Source of the DNA: Lindgomyces ingoldianus
Lineage: Eukaryota > Ascomycota > Dothideomycetes > Pleosporales > Lindgomycetaceae
Assembly: GCF_010093535.1 (NCBI RefSeq)
Contig: NW_022985162.1
Coordinates: 124,001 to 188,000 of the forward strand
Length of the DNA stretch: 64,000 nt
Reading direction: 5' to 3'
Shown here: in pieces, positions 12,588 through 25,002 of the stretch
How positions within the stretch are numbered: position 1 is the stretch's first letter
Layout: each line of letters starts with the position of its first letter
Translations under genes and position numbers: made by a program
Notes under the pieces: model-generated
What the model was told of the DNA's origin: nothing
Seen by the model: only the letters and a program-made list of their open reading frames with translations
Databases searched by the model: none

Positions 12588-14071
12588 TGCTGTAGACTAG
12601 TTGAGAGAGCTCGCGTATTGTAAGACGTGAGGGTTGTTGAAGTATCGTGATGAATACCATTAGAGAATCCTTAGCAGAGATAGCAGAGATAGCAGAGATA
12701 GCAGAGATAGCAGCTGTTGGCTGAGAAACAAGATTGATGACACGATATGGAAGTGAAGAAGGACAGGCTGACTGGACCGTCTAGGTTGGCGGTGAACGCA
12801 GTAGTGAATCGTACTTAGCTCTGTTGACACCAAAGCTCCGTCTTTTATTGTTTGCAAGTGACTGTGTCAGTCATGAGGCATTGGCCACAGCGAATGAGAT
12901 ACCTGCACCGAATGGTGGCCTCGTCCAGATCTACGTTGGAGAAGACTACAGCTTCGGTCTCGCACAGTGCAGGGAAGCTATCTAACAAGATGTTAAAGGA
13001 ATGCGTATTTAGAGAGAGCAGAGGGCGTGGTCAAGCCCCGTCGAGTGCTAGAGGTAAATTGAGAAGAAGTCATGGCTATCGTCGGGCTGCAATAAAGATA
13101 GCGTTAGTGCGGTGAAGTGTCATCAACGGACGGTTCATCCGTTATCTCAGAAACGCGCCAAGACCAATAGCGCGAAGTCAGAAGAATACGCTATCACCTG
13201 ACCGCAATGGCAACTTCCATCAGAAACAGTCCTCTCTAACGACCAAGAAATCCTAGCAATAGTCTGAAAACCTTATCACAAATGTTATTGTAGACCGCGC
13301 AAACATCCCTCATCCTACAACTTCAGCAGTAACGGCATAAACTTACCACACTCCCCAGAGGAACCCCAACCCTCTTCCTCCCATCCATCCATATGCCGAA
13401 ATCTCCCTCAATCTTTATCAAACCCCCTTCCTCAACAAAACGCAATCCCATCAACATGACCCCTCCATGGCCCAAATGCCGGCTATGTCAGCAGTCCCAC
13501 CTCGCATGAAACACCCAATCACCCAGGATCCGGCATCTCGGACCCAGATCAAGGTTCGCTTTAAATACTACCGGATCAGCGGATCCCTTCAGGATCCATG
13601 TTTGGGATTGAAACTGGTGATACTGATACTTCCTGAGGCTTCGAGAAGGGCTAGGTAACACAGGAGATCCCAGTCAATCAGTCACGTTTTCTGCCCAAGG
13701 GGTTTGGGAGAAAGGCTTTCTAAGCAAGCCCCAAATGCAGGTGTATGGGGCAAGGCAGAAGAGCAACTTGAATATGCATAAGAGAGAACATTGATAAGGA
13801 TTGGCTTCAAGCCTGCTTGATTAGAATATCCCGCTTCCGTACGTACACTGTGATACAAAAGAAAAGGTATAGTGCTGCGCATAGGCGATGAGTAATACCA
13901 GACGACCCGTCTCGTCAATTCGTTGCGTATCTCGCATTATCCGTTACCCATCATTTTTCTCCCATTATTCATGAATCCAGAAAGGCTCGAGGGAAGTATT
14001 CATCCAATCCCATTTGCCACGATCCAGGACTGTACATCCAACAACAAAGGAAACGAATACTACTACGAATA
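12588..14071. other. intergenic with tandem repeat
   Basis: Divergent-side flank of the 434-aa gene and 3' flank of the 590-aa gene. Apart from the tandem repeat at 12673-12713, only short non-coding-looking frames are present. Confidence 0.5.
12673..12713. repeat. 9-bp tandem repeat, unit AGCAGAGAT, about 4.5 copies
   Basis: Four perfect AGCAGAGAT units followed by AGCAG, about 86 bp upstream of the start codon at 12587 (minus-strand gene). It probably lies in that gene's promoter or 5' leader. Such arrays are prone to length change. Confidence 0.9.
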
Positions 14072-15844
14072 TTAGTATCGCACAATAGGAGACAACGCCG
14101 CTTCGTCCTGAATCATAACGCCGCCCTTGATCCCGTTCTTTTCGAATTGATCCATCCAATTCTCCTTCTTGTCCTTCCTTAACATCCATCCGCTCAACAC
14201 CTTCCTGAGCTTTGAGCCCTTTTCCTCCCTGGGTGTGTCATGTTGTGGTTTAATTTGAACAACATTTGGATAGGCGAAATCGTTATTGCGATGCATACTT
14301 GCTACGTCTGCGCTAATCTTTCTCGAAAAGTTTGGCGGTGCTTCCAAGCGGCCTTGATCAGAGCTCATTTTCATGCCCGGAGACCCGGGGGCAGTGCTTG
14401 TACTATGCTGATGAGCATGACTATTGACTCGGAGCCTTAGTTGATCGTCAAAGTTCTTGGACGAGTCCATTGCCGACATCAGTTGATCGAAGTCCATGGA
14501 GAACTCTGGTTTGTGTCCGGCTCTCGACGTCTGCTTTGGAGCCGCAACGATCTGGACTTTCTGTACATGGGAGGGGGTCCGAGCAACCTGCGCAGAAGGC
14601 TGAGGGAAGGTCGAGTTCGCGTATCGCATCGCTAGAGTGTCGGATCCGCTCCTTCGGTGATGTCTCCGAACAGCTGCAGCGTAATCCTGCTGCTGCTGAT
14701 CCTGCGAACGCATGAGAGTCGCGATGTGGGCACCCTGAGCTTGGGACTTCCGCTTCTGCTTCTGTTGCTGGTCCCACGAGTCCAAGCTCGGAAGTGGTGG
14801 GAGCTCACGATTCAAGTCGACATCGGGCTTCCTCTCTTGGTCTTGTGTCTCTATGCGACCCTTTGAAGTTCCTGGCCTGCTATTGCTCCTGGAACTAGAC
14901 TTGCGCTGCAGGCCCCAGCTTCGCCATCCGTGCGAAGAGCTGCTACGCTTCGGTTGGGATGATGCCTGACTGCGCATTGATTCGTTGGACTGGGTCCTGC
15001 TCAAAGCAGTGGAACCTGGGAAGATGTACTCCTTAAGCTCAGATCGGATGCTTCTCCCGCGACTCGGGGCTCGAGTTGGCGTGGGTGGTTCAGGCTGGTT
15101 AGCATGCTGTTGTCTCCTCTTTTCTAGCTCCTGCCGCATCCAGTCAGCAGCCTGTGCGTCAGCGAGAGCGGCTGCACTATCGAATTGCCGCGAAGCTCTC
15201 TTTGAGCTTCGGCCAGACGTCAAAGCCGCTGAGGTAGGTGCCGTCGATCCATTGTTTAGATGGGTCTCGGTTGAGCTCGTCAGCGGCGTCCGCAGGCTTG
15301 TGGCATCGTCAAGGTCCATTTCAGGACGGTTCGCCGTTGTTCTCTGGACATCCATCGAAAGGGACGACTTTGTCTTTGTCACTGTCTCGTGTTCTCTGTT
15401 GGACACATTCTCCGTGTGATCAACTCGGCGGCGGCCGGTATTTGCCTTCATGGGAAGGTCCGGGCATTCCTTTGCGGAAGTGTCGACTTTGTGTGCCTGC
15501 TTCCTCGCATCGTGTGAACTCCTCGGCTCAGCTGGAGCTCCCGTCGGCCTGTGGACTTGGACCTGCGACGAGCCGATTCCGTGTTCCTTCCGCCTGTTCA
15601 CGCTCTCCAAATCTCGTCTCGGCTTGGACTGGCCCTCGAATACATGACCAGAGGGCTTAAAGTCTTGCAGAATAAGAGCACACGCGGCGCGCAGCTCGTG
15701 TTCGACTTTGGGAGAGAGCGGGCGACGGTTGATGAAGGGCGAGCCCAGAGACGAAACGCTGTCTTTTGAATGATGTCGCCGGTGCGAGTGTGAGGGAGTG
15801 AGCTCTGGGGTGGGCTTCGTCTGTGCTTCGGACTTCGAGGGCAC
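14072..15844 (-). CDS. Large low-complexity fungal protein of unknown function
   Basis: One 590-codon frame. The N-terminal part has a short ordered block (SPKVEHELRAACALILQDF, about residues 44-62) in a Ser/Lys-rich setting. The middle is basic and rich in Ser, Arg and Gln. It contains a heptad-like patch (DAQAADWMRQELEKRRQQH). The C-terminus has conserved-looking segments: SMDFDQLMSAMDSSKNFDDQ, then KLRKVLSGWMLRKDKKENWM and GGVMIQDEAALSPIVRY at the very end. There are no membrane segments. No known family is recognised. The length of the frame, and ordered blocks separated by disordered ones, argue for a real, probably regulatory or scaffold protein. An extra upstream exon cannot be excluded. 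Confidence 0.75.
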   Translation of the reverse strand: MPSKSEAQTKPTPELTPSHSHRRHHSKDSVSSLGSPFINRRPLSPKVEHELRAACALILQDFKPSGHVFEGQSKPRRDLESVNRRKEHGIGSSQVQVHRPTGAPAEPRSSHDARKQAHKVDTSAKECPDLPMKANTGRRRVDHTENVSNREHETVTKTKSSLSMDVQRTTANRPEMDLDDATSLRTPLTSSTETHLNNGSTAPTSAALTSGRSSKRASRQFDSAAALADAQAADWMRQELEKRRQQHANQPEPPTPTRAPSRGRSIRSELKEYIFPGSTALSRTQSNESMRSQASSQPKRSSSSHGWRSWGLQRKSSSRSNSRPGTSKGRIETQDQERKPDVDLNRELPPLPSLDSWDQQQKQKRKSQAQGAHIATLMRSQDQQQQDYAAAVRRHHRRSGSDTLAMRYANSTFPQPSAQVARTPSHVQKVQIVAAPKQTSRAGHKPEFSMDFDQLMSAMDSSKNFDDQLRLRVNSHAHQHSTSTAPGSPGMKMSSDQGRLEAPPNFSRKISADVASMHRNNDFAYPNVVQIKPQHDTPREEKGSKLRKVLSGWMLRKDKKENWMDQFEKNGIKGGVMIQDEAALSPIVRY

Positions 15845-18800
15845 CTTCTAGGCTAGGGTGAGCTAGAGTACCAGCAAAAAGACTTGGGCCATCCATCGAG
15901 AAGCTTACCACGGGCGCAAGGTTGAACGAGAATTTTCTTTTCATGGTAGGCGACGTGCTCCAGCAGCTCCCCCAGCTTCCAGGAGCAGTGCGAGCGAGGA
16001 TGGAGCTTTGGGACGGCGGGGTCAATTCATATCCGCAGCGAGGGCGGCGCTGGGGGTGGCGGTTGTACGGGGCTATTGCTGTGCGTGTTGAGCGGTGGGC
16101 GTCGGAAGAAGAAATAGTGGTTCACCCCTCTGCCAGTGCCAGGATTCCAGGAGTCAATGAGTTTCAGAATCGCAGCTAGCAGCGACCAGGAATAACAGCC
16201 GAACACAGCGCAGCTTGGGACCGCGACCGGGGCCCTCAATTTGGGATCACGTATCCAGATGGGCGAATCAGACGCGTCCACGCCGTGATGCCGGTCTGTG
16301 AGGCGCAAACGATGCTGGGCGCGAGTTGAGGCGGCTTGCATTGCTTGCTGATGGCCGCCGCCACTGTTCATGCTCTCTGCAAATCATCGTTGCGCAGTCG
16401 CTGTTTCTTGCTGCTTCATCTCGTTGCTCCCTCGAGCTGCTCTGTGGGTTCCCCATCGGCAACACCCCCTCAGCACGAATAACAACGCTATGGAAATTGC
16501 GCGGCACAGCGCAGCGGTGAATGATCCGTGAGCAGCTCAAACCTCGTGAGCGGCAGCGCGGCTCCTCCTCGAAATCCTCAGAGCGCCCTCTCCGACAAGC
16601 CGTCTTAGCCTGCAGCAGACTGCTCCTTTCTCGCCAGCTCTCTGGGCTTCTGTACTGGTTAAAGTTTGTTGGCGGCGTGCGAAAAACGAGACCTATCATC
16701 GCGTTCGCATTTGGGTGCAGTCGAGCCGGTCGTGTGGAGAGGTAGTTTCAGATGTATGAGAAACTGGCCTTAACGACTCAACGTCTTTTGCAACTCCAAT
16801 CGAGCTGCGAACCCGTTTCAACTTTCCAATTACGTTTTCCGGTTCCAAAAATACGTCCCCCATCGTCTGAAGCATCTCCGTTCGCGTTACAGGCGGTTAC
16901 GCTGTGCTCCGCGAACCTTACGTGTGGACGTGAAACCATCTGAAAACGGCTCGTCTGTCTAACATTCATCCTCCTCTCCTTCACTAACATCTCTCTCCGA
17001 CGTCGTTCACATTTGTTGCATGTTCTGTTTCTCGTTAACAAGCGAGCCTAGCAGGGTGATGTCATTTAGAAAGGTACCAGCCCTGCTGTATGAATATTAT
17101 CCGGCGTCTCAACATCCCACCCGCACGCAGCCACTATACATGCTGCTGAGCCTCCAGCCACATTGTAGAGATCAGTGGCTGATACTATCTACCTCCGACT
17201 TGGGCTACGCGGGGGGACACCGTATCACAGTGAGACACGAGGCAGAAGAAGTTGCTGGGTCCCTCGACTAAGCTTATAGATTCGATAGTGCCGACGTCTC
17301 GGAGGCCATGCAGAAATCTCTTCTCAATCCGATCGGCTTGTCAGACGGTACATTAACGGTATGACAGCTGTAACAGGAAAGAGTGATGTCGAGAAAAAGT
17401 GAGCCTCCTTTACCGCAGTCTGGCCTGACGGTGCCCAAGGCATTCCGATTCATGCTGTGGAGGATTTTGATGTCTCAAGTCCATCACCCACGGGATACTA
17501 GGTTCCCTGACCTCGGAGGATTAATAAGGTCAGATAGCTCACCATCGATGGGCACGTCAATCTTGACGTTAAGAGTCTGTGACAGCCACAAGCGCCCAAC
17601 CAAAGGTGGCGCCCTTCAGATTATTCACCAGTCTATTGAATCCTGCTCGCATGCAATGGATCGTGCCAGCATTGCTAGGCAAGAGCAAAGACCTCCCGAA
17701 AGTCTGAACTCTATGACTCATCTCCCCATGATCTGAAAGTAGGACTGAACAACTCCCAATTAAAAAGTTATTGTCCTATTTGACTTGCTGGTAGATGCTC
17801 ATACCGACTAGAAAGAGACAGGTACCTATTTAGCTTTTTAGATTTCTATATCAATTGTAATGAGTTCAACGTAGACTTCCCATTTTTTTTGGAGATAATC
17901 GTAGTTCGTTCTTACAAGTATCATATTCGCACGAGAACAAGGCGTGAGAGTCGAAAGAATTCTCTCTCCGTGTCCAATTCCGTTGGGTTTCTCTACAATA
18001 AGTTGCAAAGTGCTTGTCTCAGAGAAAGAGTCACAAAAAATCATCTCAAATCTCATCTACAACCCCAACACAAATGCTAAACACATTTTCAACCTTTCGT
18101 GCTTTCTCACGAAGTCTTTTCCCTCTCATTCATATTCAAATTATTGATTCCTGCACCCATCCTATCTTTATCAACAACACTGCTGAAAACGATTAATATC
18201 CCACTGCAAACGCTCACGCCAACTAGCCAGCAACACTCCCAATTCACCTTGAACAAGTCAAACGCCCACATCCACTTACAGCTAATATGCACGCTCGAGC
18301 TCTGAAGACGGTCCACGAATCACACGAGGATACTTGGACCCTATTGTACAGAACTTAACGCTTCAATGATCACCACCTCACCACAATGTGCTGCACATTC
18401 CGTATTTACGGCCTCGAGCTACGATATATCAACATTATTGGAACTTTTTGTGGCCTCATTACACACCCAACGCTATTCTTTCCAAAACACCTCTACACAT
18501 AGGCCACCAAGTGCAAAATAATCACCATCGCTATCGCTATCGCCCTCCACCGAACACACCCTTTCTCCTCCAACCGCAAACTACCCCATCAGATTCTCCC
18601 ACAACCGCGCCCAACAAACCATGACCCTATTCAACTCACAGCCCACTACATCCAACCTCTCCTGGCTCTGTCCCCCCTGGCACTCTGGCACCACTTTCTA
18701 CTCTGTTCATGATGAATTAGTGGCATGGTAGTGGCAGTAGGATTCAGGATTCAAGAGAGTTAGCGGGACGTGTGAAGGGGGCGGAAGGTAGGTCGATCAG

Positions 18801-18962
18801 GGAGATTTCGGAGTTTTACGGGGTAATTTCTGGTATATTTATTTCAATCTCATGATACCCCTGTAGCTTAGAGAGTAGAAGAACTGCATTTGTACCTGCG
18901 GATACATTGCAATGTCCCATTCCTATTGCCAACGGCCCAAACAGAAGCACCGCCATCTCACC
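15845..18962. other. long intergenic stretch
   Basis: About 3.1 kb. It holds the promoter region of the 590-aa gene and the 3' flank of the monooxygenase. The longest frame (16268-16699, minus) has no protein-like character. The part from about 17.8 to 18.6 kb is pyrimidine-rich and low in structure. No RNA gene or transposon is recognised. Confidence 0.5.
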
Positions 18963-21022
18963 TCACGATCCTATCCCCAACCTCTTCGGAAACTGTCCCT
19001 TAAAAGCCCACGCTCCCGCCAGCGCAACCACACTCACAACCCCCAAAAGCAACCCAGTATTACTTACCTTCGTCTCCTCATGCACCCTTCCAATCTTAGT
19101 CCTCTTCTTCCCACCCCCAAATACAACCGCACTAGCACACTTCCCACCCACAACCTCATAATCCTCCCAATCGACCTTCGCCAGCAAATCTTGATACTCA
19201 ATCACAGTGCCCGACCAATTATTTGTAATCTTCCCTTCTTTATTCTTATACCAACTCCCGCATTTAGGGTCCGCGAAACTGCTTTTAGAAAGAATCTCCT
19301 GAATCTTGTCATTGAATGCCACAGTCTTAGACGCCTTGGGTTGAATCCCGACATTTTGGCCACGGTTTCGTGCATCTAGGACTGCGGAGACGAGTGTGTT
19401 AAGATACCGGGACTGTGCCTCAATCATGAGAATAATGGAATTATGTCCCAAATTCGTATTCGGGCCATAAAACATGCCGAAGTTGGGAAGAGACGGGACA
19501 GTTATGCCATATAACGCTGAGGCACCGTTGCTCCAGACGTCAGAGAGAGCGCAACCACGAGAGCCGGTGATTTTGATCGGGAAGAGGAATTCTACGGTCC
19601 GGAAACCTGTCGCCAGGACCAGCACGTCGTGCTTGTGGTGCATGGATCCGCCTTGCCCACCAGACACCTCAACACCGGTCGTAGTGATGCGCACGATTTT
19701 GCGTGTTTCGAGCGTGGTTTTGGGATCCGCAATGGCTGGATAATAGTCATCTGTGATAATCACTCTCTTGCACCCAGGACTATAATCCGGGAACAATTTC
19801 TCCCAGAGATCTGGTCGGTTCGGGATTTGCGCTTTCATGCTCATTTCGCACCACTCTCGGATCTGGTTTGCGAACTCAGAGTCGGTGTCGAAGACGGCAG
19901 GGTGGAAGGATTCGCGGTAGTCCATCTGCATGGCGCGGGTACGCCAGCGGATGGGAGGGAGGTAGCGATATATGAGGCGGCGGACAGCGGAGATAGGTCC
20001 ATCCATGCGAGGAATTACCCAATTGGGGCTGCGTTGGTAGACTATGAGGGATTCAGATGTGGGGAGGATTTCGGGGATGATTTGGGCTGCAGTTGCACCT
20101 GTATTTTGTTGACAATGTTAGCAGAAAGCCAAGATAACAAGTTGTGAAGCCTGAAGGAGGGTAGATACAGCATACCATTCCCGATAACCCCGATCTTCTT
20201 CCCTTTCAAATCGTAACTCCAATCCCACCTAGCACTATGCATCATCTTCCCCTTGAAACTATCCAGTCCCTCAATATCGGGATATCGTGGCTGGTTTAGC
20301 TGTCCAACCGCTGATACCAAGAAGTCTGACTCAATTGTATATCTAGGACTGAACTCGGCGTCCTTCCCGCCGGTGACTTTGACGTCGACTTTCCATTTCG
20401 AGGTGTTGTCATCCCAAGTTGCGGCTTCAACGGACGTATTGAAACGGATGTATTTGTAGAGCTTGTACTTATGGGCGACGTTGCGGAGGTAGTCCTGAAA
20501 AGTTACTGTCAGAATGTGTAGTTGAAGAGACACTGGGAGGGAGAGTTTGGGTGCTTACGAGAATCTCCTCCTGACCCGGGTATTCTCGACTCCAGTCTGG
20601 ATTCTGCTCAAAGGAGTAGCTGTAAAGCATGCTCCAGACTAGTTCGCATCAGCACCTTCACATCTTTTATATTGCTATGTCACTTACCATCACAGCAGCA
20701 CCCTGGGTATTTATTGTCACTTCTCTTCATCAGAACGCTTTCACTATTAGGAAGACATTTCGACTTACTTCCATGTTCCACCAACACCGGAGCTCTTTTC
20801 AATGACGATGAAGTTGTGGCATTGGTTTCGTACAATGAGGTCAATGGCCATGCACATTCCTAACAGATATTCGCTCAACATTCTCATGCAACGTAATATA
20901 TGTGATCAAGAATCGAATTAGAACTGCATACCTGATATCCCCGCTCCGATAATCACAACCGCTGCTGTTGTATGATCTTTATTGCCAACTGGGACCTGTG
21001 GCCACGGCTGCGAGCCTCCCAT
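18963..21022 (-). CDS. Baeyer-Villiger-type flavin monooxygenase with C-terminal membrane segment, 6 exons
   Basis: Exons in transcription order: 21022-20932, 20859-20769, 20719-20688, 20638-20559, 20494-20176 and 20098-18963; 582 aa. Class B flavoprotein monooxygenases use FAD and NADPH to insert oxygen next to ketones or oxidise heteroatoms. Visible motifs are the FAD-binding VVIIGAGISGMCMAIDL (about residue 21), GGTWNDNKYPGCCCD, the Baeyer-Villiger fingerprint FKGKMMHSARW, then the NADPH-binding GVIGNGATAAQ, and the C-terminal ATGFRT motif in VLVLATGFRTVEF. The small exons were set by rebuilding these motifs. A hydrophobic segment (GLLLGVVSVVALAGAWAF) near the C-terminus predicts a tail anchor, so the enzyme may be membrane-bound. 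An upstream in-frame Met at 21127 would add 35 residues; the start at 21022 places the FAD motif at the usual distance. The substrate is unknown. Confidence 0.93.
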
Positions 21023-22034
21023 CTTGAGGAGTCTAGTGGAAGTACAAGGTGCGAATTCAACGGCACCAAAGACGCAAAAAGGGAAAGAGGAACAAGTTTG
21101 ATGAAAGATTGAAGAGAAGGGGCTCAATGCTTGTCAAGGGCCCCAGGACCCTGTAGGCTTCACTAGGAGGAAAGGAACCAGAACTGACGAGACTAAAGAA
21201 GAGAATCTAGGTTATGATCCGCGGGCACAAACCCTCTAAATCCTCTTAAGGACTAAAAGCGAGGCCCCCATATCCGACGAACTATCATACAAACTATCGT
21301 CTCATCCTCGGAGTACTGAACTCAGAGTATCCCGACTAATATAGGCCATTAATCACCTTTACTACCGTACTGTACCCTTCCGAGTGATTCTACTTAGCTC
21401 TAGTTTTCTGACATATTTCTAACGCGTTGAAATTATTTGTATTCGCAGCATGCTGCCTGAATCGGGTGTTGCCGATGCCATCACGCGAAGGAGGGGTGTG
21501 TGGACAGGGAAGTGCCAGAATGTGGGGAAAGAGGGCATAGATGGCTGTCGACGGGTAGCAACAGGCCGTCTCTCGGCCATTGCAGTGCCGGGCTTGGCGT
21601 ATTACGACTAGAGAAGATCGACTCAAGAAGGTCAATAGTGATATGGCTAGTCGATGTCAACGAGTCATGATCAAAGAAGAAGGTGCAAGATATGAGGTCG
21701 GTTTAAAGTTGAAATGTCTTGTTGTCGTGGGATGTTGAGATGTCTCGGTTCAGATATTGATTCCTCTTCTTTGCAAGTGCTTGTTATCGCTCTACTTATA
21801 TTCGATGATGCGAGACTAGTTGAAGAACATATGATGCTCGCATTTTCAATGGCATCAAACACCCGGATTCTTTCAGAACATCGTCGCCCATAACGCCCTC
21901 TGATTTCTCCCAAAACCCAGCTTCCTACCGTCAGAATGGACGACATAATGTCGCCATGTTCCTTAGCACAATACTAGTTATGGAAAGGAACCATCTCCCA
22001 GACAGAATGCCACCTTTTGTTTCATCTTTAAGGT
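21023..22034. other. intergenic
   Basis: Promoter region of the monooxygenase and 3' flank of the DUF3445 gene. No gene is recognised. Confidence 0.5.
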
Positions 22035-23619
22035 CTAATAACCTTGTTCGCGATGCCACTTCTCCTCCCACCCTGGAAACCAAGGACTCTCTTCGAGCGT
22101 ATGCGGCTCCCAGTTCTTTGGCACCGCGCCACTGTCCACTTGCTCCTTAGCATACTTCTCTAACTCCGGGATGACCACATGCTCCGTGTGCCATGTGTTC
22201 TTATACTCCATCAGACTACGCTTGCCGTCCTTCAGGACTTTCAAGAGCAGGGCAGGGATGAACGGTTCATCACGAAAGCTCTCGACAGGAGTGAAGAGAG
22301 CCTTGAAGTTGAAGACAATGGCCCCGGAGAGTGGGAGACGGCGAAGTGTTTGCCAGTCAACGCGAAGGTGGCAGCGTGAGATGCTGAGATCTGCATGCTG
22401 GACATCACGATGCTTCTCGTGGGGGTCACCAGGAGGCATGTATAGCGGCTGGTCGACTTCAAGGCCCCATGATCCGCGCTGGATCGCTTTGTCTGTAGGC
22501 TTCTTTGCAAAGTACCTGCCAAAGCGTGAGCATATATCCAAGGCGTAGAAAATTTAATGGCACTCACCTATCCATCGAGAACTGCATCTTCTCCTTATAG
22601 TCCGGTATGGGCTTATGGATCTCATGCAGCTGCATGCCAATCTTAGAGGCCACGTTCCATCCTAGCGCACTACATATCAGGCCCGCGCGGAAGGAGTAAT
22701 ACCCTGTAATTGGATCTCGAAGCGTAATCGCGAAGTCTTCAGGGACGTTATTTAAAAGTACCTGGAGTGGGTGGGTGTTCTTAAGATCTGACTCGGTGCT
22801 CAGGATGCCGTTGTAAAAGACCATCTTCTCCTTATCCAGACGGAAGTAATGCGGATAACGGGCGCATAGGAATTGTAAAGCCATTTCCATCAGCTCTTTG
22901 CATGCCAACTCAGATCCAGGGAGGGCTTGTAGGACACCTTCGCCATGCTTTTCGAAGAGCTCCTGTCGTTGTTTAATCCTCTTTTCGTAGGTGTTTTCGA
23001 TCTCTAGCCACCAGTCGGGTTCTAATTTAGTGAGTGCTGAGTTAACGATTAGCACACCATATCAGCAATAAACTGGCAACTTACACATAGTCTGGTGGTA
23101 GGTCCATCGGAATGGCCTATATGGACGAGGCTGCGCCTTCTTGCTATTGAATTCGGGGTACGGGCGGGGAAGAGGCACGCCACTAAGAGTAGCATAATCA
23201 GGAAAATTCCCGAGAGCTTTGATTTCCTCGGTTGAAAACTCGCAAGGTGTGAACATGGGCGTCTCGGCATCGAGGTAAGAGGTCGTAATTGGAAGACATG
23301 CTTTCCTTGAATCTGAAGGTGAAGCAGCTAGCGACTCCTGCGATTTGCCCAATATTGAAGGCAGGTTGCTTTGAATCTCGGCCAAGGCGAATCGGCGAGA
23401 CGGCGGGAAAGTGTCTGAGTAGTCTGGTGTTGGAATGTTCTCTGGTTGCTTCTTGCCTGGGGACAGGGACCGAGGAGGAGTGTTAGAGCCAGACGAGCGC
23501 CGACTCCGGAAGTGTAGGCGGTTCAGGAATACATCACGTCTTCCCTTCTTGAATACGAGGAGGATTGCGGAGCTGGTAACGAAGGCTGCACCAAGCAGCA
23601 ACAACAGAAACCGGATCAT
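22035..23619 (-). CDS. DUF3445 / heme-dependent oxidative N-demethylase-like protein, membrane-anchored, 3 exons
   Basis: Exons are 23619-23085, 23036-22568 and 22515-22035; 494 aa. The N-terminus is a single membrane segment (MIRFLLLLLGAAFVTSSAIL) followed by basic residues, so the body probably faces the cytosol or the lumen of the endomembrane system. A Ser/Pro-rich linker leads to the DUF3445 domain. Typical blocks: FRWTYHQTMSLTKLEPDWW across intron 1, then IENTYEKRIKQRQELF, AITLRDPITGYYSFRAGLIC, HKPIPDYKEKMQFSMDRYF across intron 2, ISRCHLRVDWQTLRRLP and the C-terminal helix HVVIPELEKYAKEQ. Bacterial relatives are heme-dependent oxidative N-demethylases; fungal members are mostly uncharacterised. 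It lies between two oxidoreductase-type genes in the same orientation. The family call is firm, but activity is inferred. Confidence 0.87.
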
Positions 23620-25002
23620 GTTGGATGGGAACGAGGCTCATTCGGCGCTTGACGACAAAATAGGTAAGGAAACAAGAACAAGATGAGAGTATGCCAACAG
23701 TCCGAGAGTTGGCTTGCCGAATGAGGCTGGGCTAGACTTGATTGGTTTGCACAGTAGGGGTTTGAGAATGGGTAGCGAGGGATAGGGCAATGCGAGCATC
23801 TACCTCATTGAAGAGAAGCAGAGACGTTTAAGAGGAGGCGATAAATCCACTTCTAGAGTATTGCGTGACTATTTTGTGGAGAAAAGTAGTTGGAGAGTCT
23901 TATCAAGACAGCAGGAGCGGGGCGTAGAGTGTTGAAGTAGATAGCAACAGCAAAACACGGCAAATGCCCGAAACGGAAAATTCAAGAGACAGTTGGCGAT
24001 GACCGAGACCAAGGTCCACGCAGAAGAGTCCCAGAATATCGTGAAGTAGAGCGACACAAACCCAGCATGACCACTCAAGTGGAGGGGTTATCAGAATCGA
24101 AGAGAACATCCGCATACAGTGATCAGCCCGACCGTCACATCGGGCCTAGCGGCCGCGCCTGCTGCTATCCAAAGAGGGTATGCAAGTCCAGTTGCTTGCC
24201 GCCCGCCTTGTAACTGATCTCTGTCATTCGGCGTCAAAACATGGACCATGATGGGTTCATCGTCGAATTTGGCGCTGGTTCCGCCCCACGACGCCCATAC
24301 CCCGCGACGCCGGCGTAGTGGTGCTTCTGGAGTCCGCATGCCTCTTTAAGGCGAAAACACCCGGTTGACATGGAGCGCGGTTGCACCGTGCCATGGCTTT
24401 TGAGCGCGAAAGGATATGGCAGTTAGGCTTTCAGCTTCCGGGCCAGAAGGGGTGAGGAATGTCCAATACGAGTTGTGGGATGCATGATTCAACGCCACTT
24501 CTGCGACGTCCCTCGTGCATCTCCCCGGGAAGTAAAGTTGGTAGAAAGATGCGATATGCGTGTTAACTGGCGCATTTTGCAAATGGCGTGATCGACAACC
24601 GATTGTTGCAGGATGAGTTGGCGTAAAAGGCTATTCTCGCGAGGAGATTGTTGATGTGGGCTTGTCGCAATGGGCTTGTCGCGATGGGTGTCGAAGTTTC
24701 GATGAAGGGACCGAGTCAAGTTAGGGAGATCAAAATCAACTCAGGTTAACATCGCCTTGTAGGGAACGCGAAGGTATTTAAGAGATCTGTGGGGGAGTAC
24801 AAGACGATGGTTGTAAGAGGAAGCTAAACAAGAGGATATCTTCAAGTATCGAAGCTAACCGTATTGAGAGATTACACGACGCTCCAAGTGAGTCCTTTAG
24901 CAACCTCCCGCTATTTTATTTTGTTGAGCTAGCTATTGTGAAGCGCAATGAAACATCTGTCGCTCGATATTGTGATCCCATAAGACTGATAGTATGTATT
25001 CC
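23620..25002. other. intergenic with 14-bp direct repeat
   Basis: Promoter region of the DUF3445 gene and 3' flank of the NmrA-like gene. Short minus-strand frames show no family character. A two-copy 14-bp tandem repeat with a GGGCTTGTCGC core is at 24658-24685. Confidence 0.5.

Noticed and set aside
13965..14189. 74-codon minus frame with a hydrophobic segment
   Set aside because: It overlaps the 3' end of the 590-aa frame, whose own ending looks natural; no splice link is needed.
15657..16025. 122-codon minus frame upstream of the 590-aa gene
   Set aside because: It overlaps the start of that gene in another frame and shows no family features.
16268..16699. 143-codon minus frame
   Set aside because: Arg/Ser-rich and random-looking, without a neighbouring exon or family match.
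17383..17736. 117-codon + frame
   Set aside because: No similarity or codon-use signal; isolated in a non-coding stretch.
18907..19379. Two overlapping + frames at the 3' end of the monooxygenase
   Set aside because: Antisense to a confidently assigned exon and of low complexity.
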